A DNA stretch of 64,000 bases from Janthinobacterium psychrotolerans. Lineage in GTDB: Bacteria > Pseudomonadota > Gammaproteobacteria > Burkholderiales > Burkholderiaceae_D. Positions 53,013-62,106 of this stretch are shown here, piece by piece. Where the stretch lies: positions 310,001 through 374,000 of the forward strand of contig NZ_LOCQ01000060.1 in assembly GCF_001677885.1 (NCBI RefSeq), given 5' to 3'. How positions within the stretch are numbered: the stretch's first letter is position 1; the number at the start of each line of letters is the position of its first letter. The translations under genes were made by a program, and so were the position numbers. A model generated the notes under the pieces. The model made no database searches and was not told the origin of the DNA. It saw only the letters and a list, made by a program, of their open reading frames with translations.

Positions 53013-54618
53013 ACGACTGGTGCTGGCCCACTTCTGGGTCGCCTTCATCGCTTTTTTTGCCGCCATCGTGCTCGGTGAATGGCAGATGTTCGTGCGCAGC
53101 CCCCTGTCGCCCTGGGTCAACAACCCCGAACATTACTACCGTTCCGTCACCGCCCACGGCACCGTGATGGCTTATGTGCTGCCCACCCTGGTGGCCATGG
53201 GCTTCGGCTATGCGATCACGGAACTGGCCCTCGGGCGCCCGCTCATCGGGCTGCGCTGGGCCTGGGCCGGTTTCTGGTTGGTGATCGCCGGCACGCTGAT
53301 GGCGGCGGTCACCACCGCGTCGGGAAAATCGTCGGTGCTCTACACCTTCTACCCGCCGATGATCGGCAGCACTTTCTATTACCTGGGCATCGTGCTGGTA
53401 GTGGTCGGCTCGTGGATCTGGGTGGCGCTGATGTCGCTCAACCTGCGCGCCTGGAAAAAAGCCCATCCGGGCGCCAGCATGCCGCTGGCCATGTTCGGCA
53501 ACGTGGCCGGCGCTTATCTGTGGGCCTGGACCTCGGTCGGCGCCGCCGCCGAAATCCTGCTGCTGATCCTGCCTGCGTCGACCGGCTTTGCCGACACCAT
53601 CAACGTCGGCCTGGCGCGTGTGCTGTTTTCCTGGACCCTGCACGCCATCGTCTATTTCTGGCTGATGCCCGCGTATATCGCCTTTTACACGCTGTTCCCG
53701 CGCGCCATCGGCTCGCGCCTGTACAGTGACACCATGGGCCGGGTGGCGTTCGCTCTGTTCCTGGTGTTCTCGATGCCGATCGGCATCCACCACCTGTTCG
53801 CCGACCCGCAGGTGGGCGCCGGCTTCAAGTTCGTCCATGCGGCGATGACGGCGATGGTCTCGGTGCCGACGCTGCTCACGGTATTTACCATCGTCGCCTC
53901 GGCCGAAATCGCCGGCCGGCTGCGCGGCGGCAAAGGCCCCATCGGCTGGGTGAAAGCACTGCCGTGGTCCAATCCGTGGATGCTGGCCGTCACCCTGGCC
54001 TTTATCATGCTCGGTTTTGGCGGCGCCGGTGGCATCATCAACATGAGCTACCAGCTCAACGAATCGATCCACAACACGCAGTGGGTGACGGGGCACTTCC
54101 ACCTGATCTTCGCCGGCGCCATCGTCATCATGTATTTCATGGTCGCCTACGAACTGTGGCCCCAGCTGTGCGCTTGCCAGCCGCTGTCGCCACGCCTGAT
54201 CAATGCGCAGGTCTGGAGCTGGTTCATCGGCATGATGATATTGACCATGCCGTGGCACCTGGTGGGCCTGCTGGGCGCGCCGCGCCGCATGGCCTATTAC
54301 GACTACACGCACCCGCTGCTGGCGCCGCAGGCCATCACGGTGATCATCTCCACCATCGGCGGACTGATCCTGGTGATCTCGGCGGCGCTGTTCATCTATA
54401 TCCTGGCCACGCCGCAGCGGCAGGATACGCAGGCGCCTGTTTTTACCTTCAGCCAGGCCGTCCATCCGCACGCCAGGGTCCCCGCCGCCCTCAACGGCTT
54501 CGCGCTGTGGGTGGGCATGATGATCGCGCTTACCGTGGTGAACTACGGCTATCCCATTTTGCAGCTGGCCATCACGCCCGAGGCGTCGGTCCCGATCGTA
54601 CCGATAGGAGCGCGATAA
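52999..54618 (+). CDS. Haem-copper oxidase subunit I, ba3-like
   Basis: 539 residues, about 13 spans. Catalytic subunit that reduces oxygen to water. Ligands visible: H53 (low-spin haem, TAHGTVMAYV), CuB ligand H215 with the linked Y219 (LHAIVYF), H264/H265 (GIHHLF), and H366/H368 (VTGHFHLIF) for haems. The HxxxY spacing is the cross-linked pair of haem-copper oxidases. The overall plan and no subunit III gene nearby indicate a B-type enzyme with high oxygen affinity. I take GTG 52999 as the start, with AAAGGA 6 bases upstream; it overlaps subunit II. Confidence 0.92.
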   Translation: MFLAKRLVLAHFWVAFIAFFAAIVLGEWQMFVRSPLSPWVNNPEHYYRSVTAHGTVMAYVLPTLVAMGFGYAITELALGRPLIGLRWAWAGFWLVIAGTLMAAVTTASGKSSVLYTFYPPMIGSTFYYLGIVLVVVGSWIWVALMSLNLRAWKKAHPGASMPLAMFGNVAGAYLWAWTSVGAAAEILLLILPASTGFADTINVGLARVLFSWTLHAIVYFWLMPAYIAFYTLFPRAIGSRLYSDTMGRVAFALFLVFSMPIGIHHLFADPQVGAGFKFVHAAMTAMVSVPTLLTVFTIVASAEIAGRLRGGKGPIGWVKALPWSNPWMLAVTLAFIMLGFGGAGGIINMSYQLNESIHNTQWVTGHFHLIFAGAIVIMYFMVAYELWPQLCACQPLSPRLINAQVWSWFIGMMILTMPWHLVGLLGAPRRMAYYDYTHPLLAPQAITVIISTIGGLILVISAALFIYILATPQRQDTQAPVFTFSQAVHPHARVPAALNGFALWVGMMIALTVVNYGYPILQLAITPEASVPIVPIGAR

Positions 54619-55430
54619 TGCGAGAGCACGGCTTCTTTTCCAGGACGAACCGCGTCGGCTGGACCAGCGCCATAGGCCTGGCGTTATTGACCATCATCGC
54701 CGCGCTGGTCGCCTTTGCCTGGCTGCCATCGGCGCAGGCCGACTATCGTGCGCAGGGACTGTGGGACAGCATCTGCCGCGCCGCCGGCGTGCCGGCCAGG
54801 TGGCTGGAAGGTAGCCCGCGCAAGGACAGCGCCGATGTCGTCGCCACCAATGTGGTGCTGCTGCCGGCCATGGCCAGAACGGCGTCGCCGGCGTCGGTCG
54901 GGCGCGGCGCCACTCTGGCGCTGAACTGCACCATGTGCCACGGCGCGCTGGGCCTGAGCCGCTCCGACGCACCGAACCTGGCCGGCCAGTACCCGGAAGT
55001 GATCCGCAAGCAGATGCTCGACTACCAGAGCGGCAAACGCACCAGCGCCATCATGGCCGCGCTGGCGCGCAACCTGACCGAAGAAAACATCGCCGACCTG
55101 GCCGCCTACTATGCCAGCCTGCCGAAAGCGCGCACCGCCCCCACCACCTACGATGAAACCCTGCCGGCGCTGGTGCGCGTGGGCGACCCGATGCGCAATA
55201 TCGCCCCCTGCATTTCCTGCCACGGCGGCATCGACCAGAAGCTGGGTGCTCCCTGGCTCGAAGGCATGCCCAAACCCTACCTGGTGCAACAGCTGGAAGA
55301 CTTCAAGCATGGCCAGCGCAAGAACGACGGCCAGCAGCAGATGCGCAACGTGGCGCGGCCGATGACGGCGCAAGAAATCGACAGCGTGGCCGGTTTTTAT
55401 GCAAGGAAGGCGCTGCCCGGCCACCACTAG
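54618..55430 (+). CDS. Membrane-anchored dihaem cytochrome c
   Basis: 270 residues. Span near residues 15-35 (SAIGLALLTIIAALVAFAWL), then two cytochrome c domains with haem sites C104-H108 (CTMCH) and C198-H202 (CISCH). Related to cytochrome c4 and to the fused cytochromes of oxidase operons. The start shares one base with the subunit I stop. Its likely job is to bring electrons to CuA. The gene closes the operon; a hairpin follows. Confidence 0.9.
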   Translation: MREHGFFSRTNRVGWTSAIGLALLTIIAALVAFAWLPSAQADYRAQGLWDSICRAAGVPARWLEGSPRKDSADVVATNVVLLPAMARTASPASVGRGATLALNCTMCHGALGLSRSDAPNLAGQYPEVIRKQMLDYQSGKRTSAIMAALARNLTEENIADLAAYYASLPKARTAPTTYDETLPALVRVGDPMRNIAPCISCHGGIDQKLGAPWLEGMPKPYLVQQLEDFKHGQRKNDGQQQMRNVARPMTAQEIDSVAGFYARKALPGHH

Positions 55431-55441
55431 CCAGCAAAATT

Positions 55442-55466
55442 TGCCAGCGCCGGTGGCGCGCTGGCA
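55442..55466. terminator. Hairpin between the oxidase operon and the S41 protease gene
   Basis: TGCCAGCGC (55442-55450) and GCGCTGGCA (55458-55466), perfect 9 bp with a 7-base loop, between two convergent genes. On the minus strand it is followed by AATTTTGC, a weak U-tract; none on plus. A poor intrinsic terminator at best. Confidence 0.45.
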
Positions 55467-55487
55467 GACATCAGCAACATTGCAGGA

Positions 55488-57224
55488 TTACCTTGCCGGC
55501 GCTTGCCGCAGTTCCGCCATGGCCCGTTCCAGCACGAGGTCCTTGCCCGCGCGCAGCGCTTCCAGCGACGCGCTGGCGTGCACCAATGGACTGATGCCTA
55601 TCCCCACAAAATCCGTGCCGTCGGGCAGCATGTCGCGCTTGACGCAGATGCGGGCGCTGCCGCCGCCTGGCAGGTCAAATCCCAGCGGCTGGCCGCTGCT
55701 GCCAGCGGTGGTTTCGCCGACAGTGACGCCGCGTTTCAAGGCGTGAAAGGCGAGCACGAAATCCTCCCCGGCTGAAAACGTCTTCGGCCCCGTCAGTACC
55801 GCCACTTTGCCGGTAAACACCGTACCGGGCTTGCGCGGCATGCCTTGAGATTGCTCACCGCGCCGCCACAGGATGGCGCTGTTGCCCTGCGCGCGCAGAT
55901 ACGGCTCGTCGCTGCGGAAAATACTCCGTGCACCAGGGATCGGCTGCTGCGTCAGGTGTTTCAGAATGCGGTTGCCAAACTCGGTTGAGCCACCGCCATT
56001 GTTGCGCACGTCGATGATCAGCGCCTTCGCCTGCATCACTTGCGGCAGCACCTGTTCAAAGGCGCGTACCGATGCATCGCTGGCGAAATGGTCGAGAGCA
56101 AAATAGACCATCCCATCAAGCAGGGTGCGCACTTCAAACGGCTTGCTGGCGACGATATCGTCGTAGCCTTCGCGCGCCACGACTTCTTCGCGTTCGACGC
56201 CCGCGCTGTCGCGCAAGCCGAGTGTCAGGCTTTCTCTGGCGTCGCCCGCGAACAGCTGATACGCATACAGGCGCACCGCCTTGTCCTGTGGCGTCGAGCT
56301 GCTGACGAAGGGTGCGATTTTCTCCTGCGCGTACCGCCGCACCGGCATGCCATCGATACTCAGCACTTCATCCCCCACGCGCACCCGCTGCGCCAGGCTG
56401 GGGCTGTGCACTTTTTCAATGACGACCCGGTTGTCGATCAGTACGGCGTTCAACGGTGGCCGTGCGAAGAACGTGCTGTTCAGTGCTTCGGGCGGATAAA
56501 TATTGCTGTGGCCGTCTTGCAGCAGCGGCGCCAACTGCATCAACACGCGGTAATAGTCCGCCGTCTTGTCGGCCGCCATCACCTTTGGCAGATAGTCGAG
56601 GTACACCTGGTTCCAGTCGAGTTCGGGCACATGGTCGAAATGGACAAAGTTGGCGCGTGCCTCGGCCCAGAACAGGGACAGCCCCGCAATGCGCTCCTCG
56701 ACCGTCAGCTTCTCGCGATAGGGCGTGTCGCTGGCCGGGCCCTTCCACAGGCGGCTGGCCAATACCGAACGCTGCAGTATCAGCTTGAAGCGCGGCTCAT
56801 GGCGCAATGCGGCGAACGCGCCATCGGCAGCCAGCGCCCGATCGATCATTGGCGTCCACGCATAATGCTGCATCTGTTCCAGCATTGCCAGCGCCTGCTC
56901 GCGCATGTCCAGGCGAGCATAGATGACGGCGAGGTCGAGGCGCACATCATGGCCGCGGAAATACAGCGGCTTGTCGCCATCGGCTTGCTCACGCACCGCC
57001 GGTGTGTCGAGATAGGCCAGCTCCTGTTCCAGTTGCCTGGCCGCGCCCTGCAATGCGGCCGGCGTCGCATGCTCGGATGCCATGGCGCGTGCCTGTCGGC
57101 GGGCAAGCTGGATGCGCTCGTAGCTTGCATCGGCGGCACTCTGGCCAGCTGCGGCGGGGAGGGGCGCCGTGGCCAGCGCGAACGCGCAGGGCAAGAGCAA
57201 AAGAGAGAACAAACGGGCATGCAT
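55488..57224 (-). CDS. S41-family periplasmic serine protease
   Basis: 578 residues from ATG 57224 (AGGAGT upstream). Signal peptide with PLPAAAG cleavage region. The middle has a degenerate PDZ domain (RVRVGDEVLSIDGMPV) and the C-terminal S41 core: ALIIDVRNNGGGSTEFGN, VAVLTGPKTFSAGED with the catalytic serine in TFSAGE, and GVTVGETTAGSSGQP. It cleaves peptides in the periplasm or outside. The N-terminal 200 residues are helical and unique (QLEQELAYLDTPAVREQ, EQALAMLEQM). Normal-looking gene; substrate unknown. Confidence 0.85.
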   Translation of the reverse strand: MHARLFSLLLLPCAFALATAPLPAAAGQSAADASYERIQLARRQARAMASEHATPAALQGAARQLEQELAYLDTPAVREQADGDKPLYFRGHDVRLDLAVIYARLDMREQALAMLEQMQHYAWTPMIDRALAADGAFAALRHEPRFKLILQRSVLASRLWKGPASDTPYREKLTVEERIAGLSLFWAEARANFVHFDHVPELDWNQVYLDYLPKVMAADKTADYYRVLMQLAPLLQDGHSNIYPPEALNSTFFARPPLNAVLIDNRVVIEKVHSPSLAQRVRVGDEVLSIDGMPVRRYAQEKIAPFVSSSTPQDKAVRLYAYQLFAGDARESLTLGLRDSAGVEREEVVAREGYDDIVASKPFEVRTLLDGMVYFALDHFASDASVRAFEQVLPQVMQAKALIIDVRNNGGGSTEFGNRILKHLTQQPIPGARSIFRSDEPYLRAQGNSAILWRRGEQSQGMPRKPGTVFTGKVAVLTGPKTFSAGEDFVLAFHALKRGVTVGETTAGSSGQPLGFDLPGGGSARICVKRDMLPDGTDFVGIGISPLVHASASLEALRAGKDLVLERAMAELRQAPAR

Positions 57225-57327
57225 CGACACTCCTGGCGGGAGAAAAGGTGCCCGTATTGTAGTGGCTTTGGCATGCGCAATCAGCACGCATTGTCACTGC
57301 TGGCGTCACGCTGGCATGGCCGGCGCT

Positions 57328-57945
57328 TCACCGGGCGGCAAGCTTGCACAGCAGTGCGATCGCCAGCACGATCAGCATCACGCCCGACGCGCGCTCCAGC
57401 AGCGGCAATGCACGCGCAAAGCGCTGGCGCAGCGCCGCATTGCCGATCGCCAGCGCCACCGCCATATCCCAGGCCAGCACGGCAAACGCCATCCAGGCAC
57501 CATACGCCACCATCGCCCCGGCGCTGGTGTGCCGGCTGGCCAGCACAGTTGCCAGGCTGACATAGAACAGCGCATTTTTCGGGTTCAGGATGGCGGACAC
57601 AAAGCCTGTCAACAAGCCGGCGCGCCAGTGCGCCTGGCCGCTGGCCGGCGTTGCCTCCAGGCCGCTGCTGCCCGCATGGCGCAGGAACAGCCAGCCGAGA
57701 TACATCAGATAAACGCAGCCGGCCAGCTGCACCAGCACGAACGCCATGCTGCCCGGTCGCAGCACCGACAGGCCGCCAAACGCCGCCACGATAAACACGC
57801 CATTGGCCAGCGCAATGCCGATGCAGGCGCCGCTGGCACCGCGCCAGCCATGGGCCAGCGAGCTGCGCGCGACGAGAAAGAAATCGGGACCGGGCGACAG
57901 CAGCGCCAGGAAGTGGGCTCCCGCGATCAATAGAAAGTCCTGCAT
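57328..57945 (-). CDS. LysE-family amino acid exporter
   Basis: 205 residues, about six spans. The start GAHFLALLSPGPDFFLVARSS is the signature of the LysE/RhtB family, and GASGACIGIALANGVFIVAAF, GWLFLRH, and LTGFVSAILNPKNALFYVSL follow the family order. It exports amino acids or related compounds. ATG 57945 is used; six residues upstream are possible. An AraC-type regulator stands just upstream on the same strand, the usual arrangement for regulator-exporter pairs. Confidence 0.88.
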   Translation of the reverse strand: MQDFLLIAGAHFLALLSPGPDFFLVARSSLAHGWRGASGACIGIALANGVFIVAAFGGLSVLRPGSMAFVLVQLAGCVYLMYLGWLFLRHAGSSGLEATPASGQAHWRAGLLTGFVSAILNPKNALFYVSLATVLASRHTSAGAMVAYGAWMAFAVLAWDMAVALAIGNAALRQRFARALPLLERASGVMLIVLAIALLCKLAAR

Positions 57946-58020
57946 GACTAGGCGCTCCGGCAATGGTGAGCAGGCGAGTATGCGGGTGCGTGAGTGGCGT
58001 GTATTGAAGAAAATTGCAGC

Positions 58021-58797
58021 CTAGCGGTAGCGTCCCGGCGTGATGCCCGCATGAGCCTTGAAGACGCGCTGGAAGTGGCTCTGGTCGGCAAAGCCCAGCT
58101 CATGCGCCAGCCGCGCCAGGTCCATTCCCGCTTGCAGGCGGCTGCGTGCGCGGTTGACGCTGGCATTGAGTTGATACGCATGCGGCGTCATGCCGGTGGC
58201 GGCGCGAAACGCGCGGATCAATTGATAGCGGCTCAGGCCGGCTGACTGCGCCAGTTGCGCCAGGCTGGCCTGCGGTTGTGCCTGCAAGGCTTCCAGCACG
58301 GGCGCCAGTTGCGGCGGCACCGGTGTGCATGCCGACGGGAGGATCTCTGCCGTGGCGCTGGCGCAGGCATCGAGCAACGCCAGCAGCGCCGCATTTTTCT
58401 CTGCCGTGCTGGCCCTTGAAAACAGCATCTCATTCATGACGCAGAACTGCGCATACAGCACAGACCCATGCAACACCCTCGCCGTATCGCCATCTAGCGA
58501 TGGCGCATGTTCCCGCAGCCACTGCGCATCGAGATGCAGCATCTGGTAGCTCCAATCGCTGCCGGGCAGGGGGTTGCAGGCATGGACGCAGCCGGCGGGC
58601 ACCAATACCAGGCTGCCTGGCGCGAGCGTTACTGCCGCCTCGCCGCTACCCGTAAAGATGCTGCCGCCGGCATCGACGGCGCCGATCGAAAATGTCGGGT
58701 GGCTGTGCGGCTTGTAGCAGGCTCGGCTATGACAGGCGCGACGGGTTTCGAGATGAGGCAGGGCGGGGTCGCGCCAGAAATCGGCAGTGGCTTGCAT
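58021..58797 (-). CDS. AraC-family transcription regulator
   Basis: 258 residues. N-terminal cupin-like sensing domain (HSHPTFSIGAVDAGG, VTLAPGSLVLVPAGCVHACNP) and C-terminal double helix-turn-helix (LAQLAQSAGLSRYQLIRAFRAATGMTPHAY, LARLAHELGFADQSHFQRVFKAHAGITPGRY). This form commonly controls a LysE-type exporter adjacent to it, as here. The ligand is probably an amino acid. ATG at 58797, two bases from the rng stop on the same strand. Confidence 0.9.
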   Translation of the reverse strand: MQATADFWRDPALPHLETRRACHSRACYKPHSHPTFSIGAVDAGGSIFTGSGEAAVTLAPGSLVLVPAGCVHACNPLPGSDWSYQMLHLDAQWLREHAPSLDGDTARVLHGSVLYAQFCVMNEMLFSRASTAEKNAALLALLDACASATAEILPSACTPVPPQLAPVLEALQAQPQASLAQLAQSAGLSRYQLIRAFRAATGMTPHAYQLNASVNRARSRLQAGMDLARLAHELGFADQSHFQRVFKAHAGITPGRYR

Positions 58798-58799
58798 GG

Positions 58800-60263
58800 C
58801 TACATCAGGATGACGTCGTATTGTTCCTGATGATACGCATTTTCCACCTGCAGCGAAATCTTCTTGCCGATAAAGTCGCCCAGCATGGCCAGGTGCTGCG
58901 ATTCCTCTTCCAGGAACAGATCGACCACTTCCTGCGACGCCAGGATGCGAAATTCCCTCGGGTTGAATTGCTTCGCTTCGCGCAGCAGTTCACGCAAAAT
59001 TTCGTAGCAGATGGTGCGCGAGGTCTTGACTTGGCCCTTGCCGGCGCAGGCGGGGCACGGTTCGCACAGGATATGGGCCAGCGATTCGCGGGTGCGCTTG
59101 CGGGTCATTTCGACCAGGCCCAAGGGCGAAAAATTGCTGACCGAGACCTTGGTGCGGTCGCGCGACAGCGTGCGTTTGAGTTCGGCCAGCACGGCGTTGC
59201 GGTGCTCGGCGTTGTCCATGTCGATGAAGTCGAGGATGATGATGCCGCCCAGGTTGCGCAGGCGCAGCTGGCGGGCGATGGCGTGGGCCGCTTCCAGGTT
59301 GGTCTTGAAGATGGTGTCGGCAAAGTTGCGTCCGCCCACAAAGCCGCCCGTGTTGACGTCGATGGTGGTCATCGCTTCGGTCTGGTCGACGATCAGGTAG
59401 CCGCCGGACTTGAGGTCGACCCGGCGGCCCAGGGCGCGCAAAATCTCTTCTTCCACGCCGTACAGATCGAACAGCGGGCGCTCGCCCGTGTAGTGCTGCA
59501 GGCGCGTCAGTTCGCTCGGCGTATAGACTTCGGCGAATTCACGCAGCTTGACGTAGTTTTCGCGCGAGTCGACCTGGATGGTGGCCGTTTCGTCCCCGAC
59601 GAAGTCGCGCAGCACGCGCTGGGCCAGGTTCAGATCCTGGTGCAGCAGGCTGGTGGCGGGGCGCGTGCGGGCGCCGTGAACGATGGTGCTCCAGGTCTTG
59701 CGCAGGTAGTCCACGTCCGCCTTCAGGTCGGCGTCGGAGGCGTCTTCGGCCATGGTGCGCACGATGTAGCCGCCTTTTTCGTCCGTCGGCAGCAGGCTTT
59801 GCAGGCGCGTGCGCAGCAGTTCGCGCTCGGATTCCTTTTCGATTTTTTGCGAGATGCCGATGTGCTTGTCTTGCGGCAGGTAGACCAGCATGCGCCCGGC
59901 GATCGAGATCTGCGTCGACAGGCGCGCGCCCTTGGTGCCGATCGGGTCCTTGATCACTTGTACGGTGAGCACCTGGCCGTCGAAGAGGATTTTTTCAATC
60001 GGCGCCGGCGTCGTGTTCTGGCCGTCGTGGCCGCGCGCTTCCCAGATATCGGCCACGTGCAGGAATGCCGCGCGTTCCAGGCCGATGTCGATGAATGCCG
60101 ACTGCATGCCCGGCAATACCCGCACCACTTTGCCGGAGTACACATTGCCGGCCAGGCCGCGCGTGAGCGTGCGCTCGATGTGCAATTCCTGCACCGCGCC
60201 TTGCAGGATGAGGGCGACGCGGGTTTCTTGCGGCGTGATATTGATCAGGATGTCTTCGTTCAT
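58800..60263 (-). CDS. rng: Ribonuclease G
   Basis: 487 residues. Endonuclease of 16S rRNA 5' maturation and mRNA decay. The S1-like start (RTLTRGLAGNVYSGKVVRVLPGMQSAFIDIG), the catalytic IDVNTGGFVG and ILDFIDMDN with metal aspartates, and the zinc-link motif CPACAGKG are present. RNase E's C-terminal scaffold is missing, so this is RNase G. ATG 60263 fits the family start MNEDILINITPQETRVAL; longer upstream frames are meaningless. First of the run towards maf and rlmH in the same direction of transcription order hemF to rng. Confidence 0.95.
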   Translation of the reverse strand: MNEDILINITPQETRVALILQGAVQELHIERTLTRGLAGNVYSGKVVRVLPGMQSAFIDIGLERAAFLHVADIWEARGHDGQNTTPAPIEKILFDGQVLTVQVIKDPIGTKGARLSTQISIAGRMLVYLPQDKHIGISQKIEKESERELLRTRLQSLLPTDEKGGYIVRTMAEDASDADLKADVDYLRKTWSTIVHGARTRPATSLLHQDLNLAQRVLRDFVGDETATIQVDSRENYVKLREFAEVYTPSELTRLQHYTGERPLFDLYGVEEEILRALGRRVDLKSGGYLIVDQTEAMTTIDVNTGGFVGGRNFADTIFKTNLEAAHAIARQLRLRNLGGIIILDFIDMDNAEHRNAVLAELKRTLSRDRTKVSVSNFSPLGLVEMTRKRTRESLAHILCEPCPACAGKGQVKTSRTICYEILRELLREAKQFNPREFRILASQEVVDLFLEEESQHLAMLGDFIGKKISLQVENAYHQEQYDVILM

Positions 60264-60306
60264 GGAGGCGCAAAAGTGGAGGCAACGAATGACATCATAC
60301 GCCGTA

Positions 60307-60927
60307 TCAGGGCAGGGGCAAACCCGCTTTCCGCAGCAATTGCGCCGTCTCGTACAGGGGCAGGCCCATGATGCCGGAATGGCTGCCTTCGATATGCTCG
60401 ACGAACAGCGCGGCGCTGCCCTGGATGCCGTAGGCGCCGGCCTTGTCGTACGGTTCGGGCGTGGCGCAATAGGCCGCGATCGAGGCGGCGGACAGTACGC
60501 CAAAGCGCACCTGCGAGATCTGCGTGCGCTGCTCGGCGATGCCATTGCCATGCACGGCGATCGCAGTCAGCACCTGGTGCGTGCGGCCCGACAACTGCTC
60601 CAGCATGGCGATGGCTTCCTTGCGGTCGGCCGGTTTGCCGAGGATGGCGCCGTCAATGGTGACGGTGGTGTCGGCCGCCAGCACCGGGCGCGGTGTCAGG
60701 TGGCGGCGGCGCACCATATTCCAGGCAAAGGCCGCCTTTTCATTGGCAACGCGCGCCACGTAATCGAGCGGCGATTCGCCGGGCAGCACTTCTTCGGTAA
60801 CGTCGGCGCCGCGCGGGCCGTCGCTGCGCAGCAGCAGCAGCTCGAATTCGATGCCGACCTGGCGCAGCAGTTCGCGCCTGCGCGGGCTCTTGGACGCCAG
60901 GTAGATCTTGTTGTCAGCCAGTTTCAT
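60307..60927 (-). CDS. maf: Maf nucleoside triphosphate pyrophosphatase, YhdE-like
   Basis: 206 residues. Hydrolyses dTTP, UTP and modified nucleotides to monophosphates. Maf motifs: IYLASKSPRRRELLRQVG at the start, VLAADTTVTIDGAILGKP in the centre, and YDKAGAYGIQGSAALFVEHIEGS near the end. The QG...F arrangement places it in the YhdE rather than the YceF subgroup. It lies in the conserved order between rlmH and rng, 15 bases from the rlmH stop. Confidence 0.93.
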   Translation of the reverse strand: MKLADNKIYLASKSPRRRELLRQVGIEFELLLLRSDGPRGADVTEEVLPGESPLDYVARVANEKAAFAWNMVRRRHLTPRPVLAADTTVTIDGAILGKPADRKEAIAMLEQLSGRTHQVLTAIAVHGNGIAEQRTQISQVRFGVLSAASIAAYCATPEPYDKAGAYGIQGSAALFVEHIEGSHSGIMGLPLYETAQLLRKAGLPLP

Positions 60928-60942
60928 GAGGGGATGAAAAAA

Positions 60943-61413
60943 TCAGACGCGGTGATAGGGATGGTTTTGCGTGATCGACCAGGCGCGATAGAGCTGCTCG
61001 GCCAGGATCACGCGCACCACGCCGTGCGGCAGGGTCATGCTGGAAATGCGCAGCATGCCTTCGGCACGCGCTTTCAGGGCAGGGTCGAGACCATCGGCGC
61101 CGCCGATCAGGAAGGCCGTGTCGCGGCCATCCTGCTGCCACGCCATCAACTGCTGCGACAGGCCGACGCTGGTCAGGTCCTTGCCGCGTTCGTCGAGGGC
61201 GATGATGCGCACGCCCCTGGGGAGCGCTGCTTCGATGCGTTCGCGTTCCAGCGCCATCGCGGTGGCGGCGGTCTTGCTGCCGGAACGCTCGACGGGCTTG
61301 ATTTCTTTCAGCACGATGCGCAATTCCGGCGGCATGCGCTTCGCGTATTCGGCGAAGCCCGTCTCGATCCAGGCCGGCATTTTATGGCCGACCGCAGCGA
61401 TGATAAGCTGCAT
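60943..61413 (-). CDS. rlmH: 23S rRNA pseudouridine(1915) N3-methyltransferase
   Basis: 156 residues, the typical RlmH length. SPOUT-fold methyltransferase acting on assembled 70S ribosomes. [47 protein letters not shown], the SAM-binding [13 protein letters not shown], and the conserved C-terminal [20 protein letters not shown] are unmistakable. It is placed directly after rsfS, a very conserved pair. Confidence 0.97.
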   Translation of the reverse strand: MQLIIAAVGHKMPAWIETGFAEYAKRMPPELRIVLKEIKPVERSGSKTAATAMALERERIEAALPRGVRIIALDERGKDLTSVGLSQQLMAWQQDGRDTAFLIGGADGLDPALKARAEGMLRISSMTLPHGVVRVILAEQLYRAWSITQNHPYHRV

Positions 61414-61419
61414 CGACGC

Positions 61420-62106
61420 TTACTCGTCGACTTTTTTGATACGCTTGATGACGGTTTTCGCCGGTGCCGCATCGGCCGCAGGCTTGGCCGCGCGCGGAGC
61501 ACGGACCTTTTTCTCCGGCAGCGCTTTCAGAGCCTTGACGGCGGCCGCTTCGGTTTTGGTTGGCGCGACTTTCACGGTCTTGCCGACAGCTTTGGACGCG
61601 ACGGCCTTCTTGGCCGGTGCTTTCTTGGCGGTGGTGGCGGCGGCTTTTTTCGCTGGCGCTTTTTTCTCGATTACCGGCGTCGCTTCCACGTTGGCCTTGC
61701 TCGCCGCCAGGTGGCCGCTGACTTTTTTCGGCTCGTCGCCGGTGGCTTTTTTAGGCGCGCGCTTGGCGGCGCCCAGCTTGACCGGCTTGTCGCCCCAGAT
61801 TTCTTCCAGGCGGTAGTAGGCGCGGATCGGCGCCTGCATGATGTGGACGATCATGTCGCCCAAGTCGACCAGTACCCATTCGCCGGTGTCTTCACCTTCC
61901 ATGCCGACGATTTCGCCGCCGGCTTCCTTGACCTTGTCGCGCACCGAGGCGGCCAGCGCCTTGGTCTGGCGGTTCGAGGTGCCGGAGACGATCGCGATGC
62001 GGTCGAACAGGCTGGTCAGGTGGACCGTGTCGAATACGGCGATGTCTTGGCCTTTGACGTCTTCCAGGGCGTCAACGACGAGGGTTTGCAGTTTTTTGAT
62101 ATCCAT
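61420..62106 (-). CDS. rsfS: Ribosome silencing factor with long basic tail
   Basis: 228 residues; the usual RsfS is about 105-120. Residues 1-112 are a complete RsfS domain (VVDALEDVKGQDIAVFDTVHLTSL, EWVLVDLGDMIVHIM, YYRLEEIWGDKP), which binds ribosomal protein L14 and blocks subunit joining in starvation. Residues 113-228 are a lysine/alanine/proline-rich tail with PAKKA-like repeats, resembling histone H1-like tails. It may strengthen binding to RNA. The neighbouring genes are normal in composition. nadD's stop is adjacent, with no gap. Confidence 0.93.
   Translation of the reverse strand: MDIKKLQTLVVDALEDVKGQDIAVFDTVHLTSLFDRIAIVSGTSNRQTKALAASVRDKVKEAGGEIVGMEGEDTGEWVLVDLGDMIVHIMQAPIRAYYRLEEIWGDKPVKLGAAKRAPKKATGDEPKKVSGHLAASKANVEATPVIEKKAPAKKAAATTAKKAPAKKAVASKAVGKTVKVAPTKTEAAAVKALKALPEKKVRAPRAAKPAADAAPAKTVIKRIKKVDE

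Noticed and set aside
52993-54471. A 492-codon minus-strand frame opposite oxidase subunit I
   Set aside because: The H/D/Q/R-rich sequence is a shadow; subunit I carries all haem and copper ligands.
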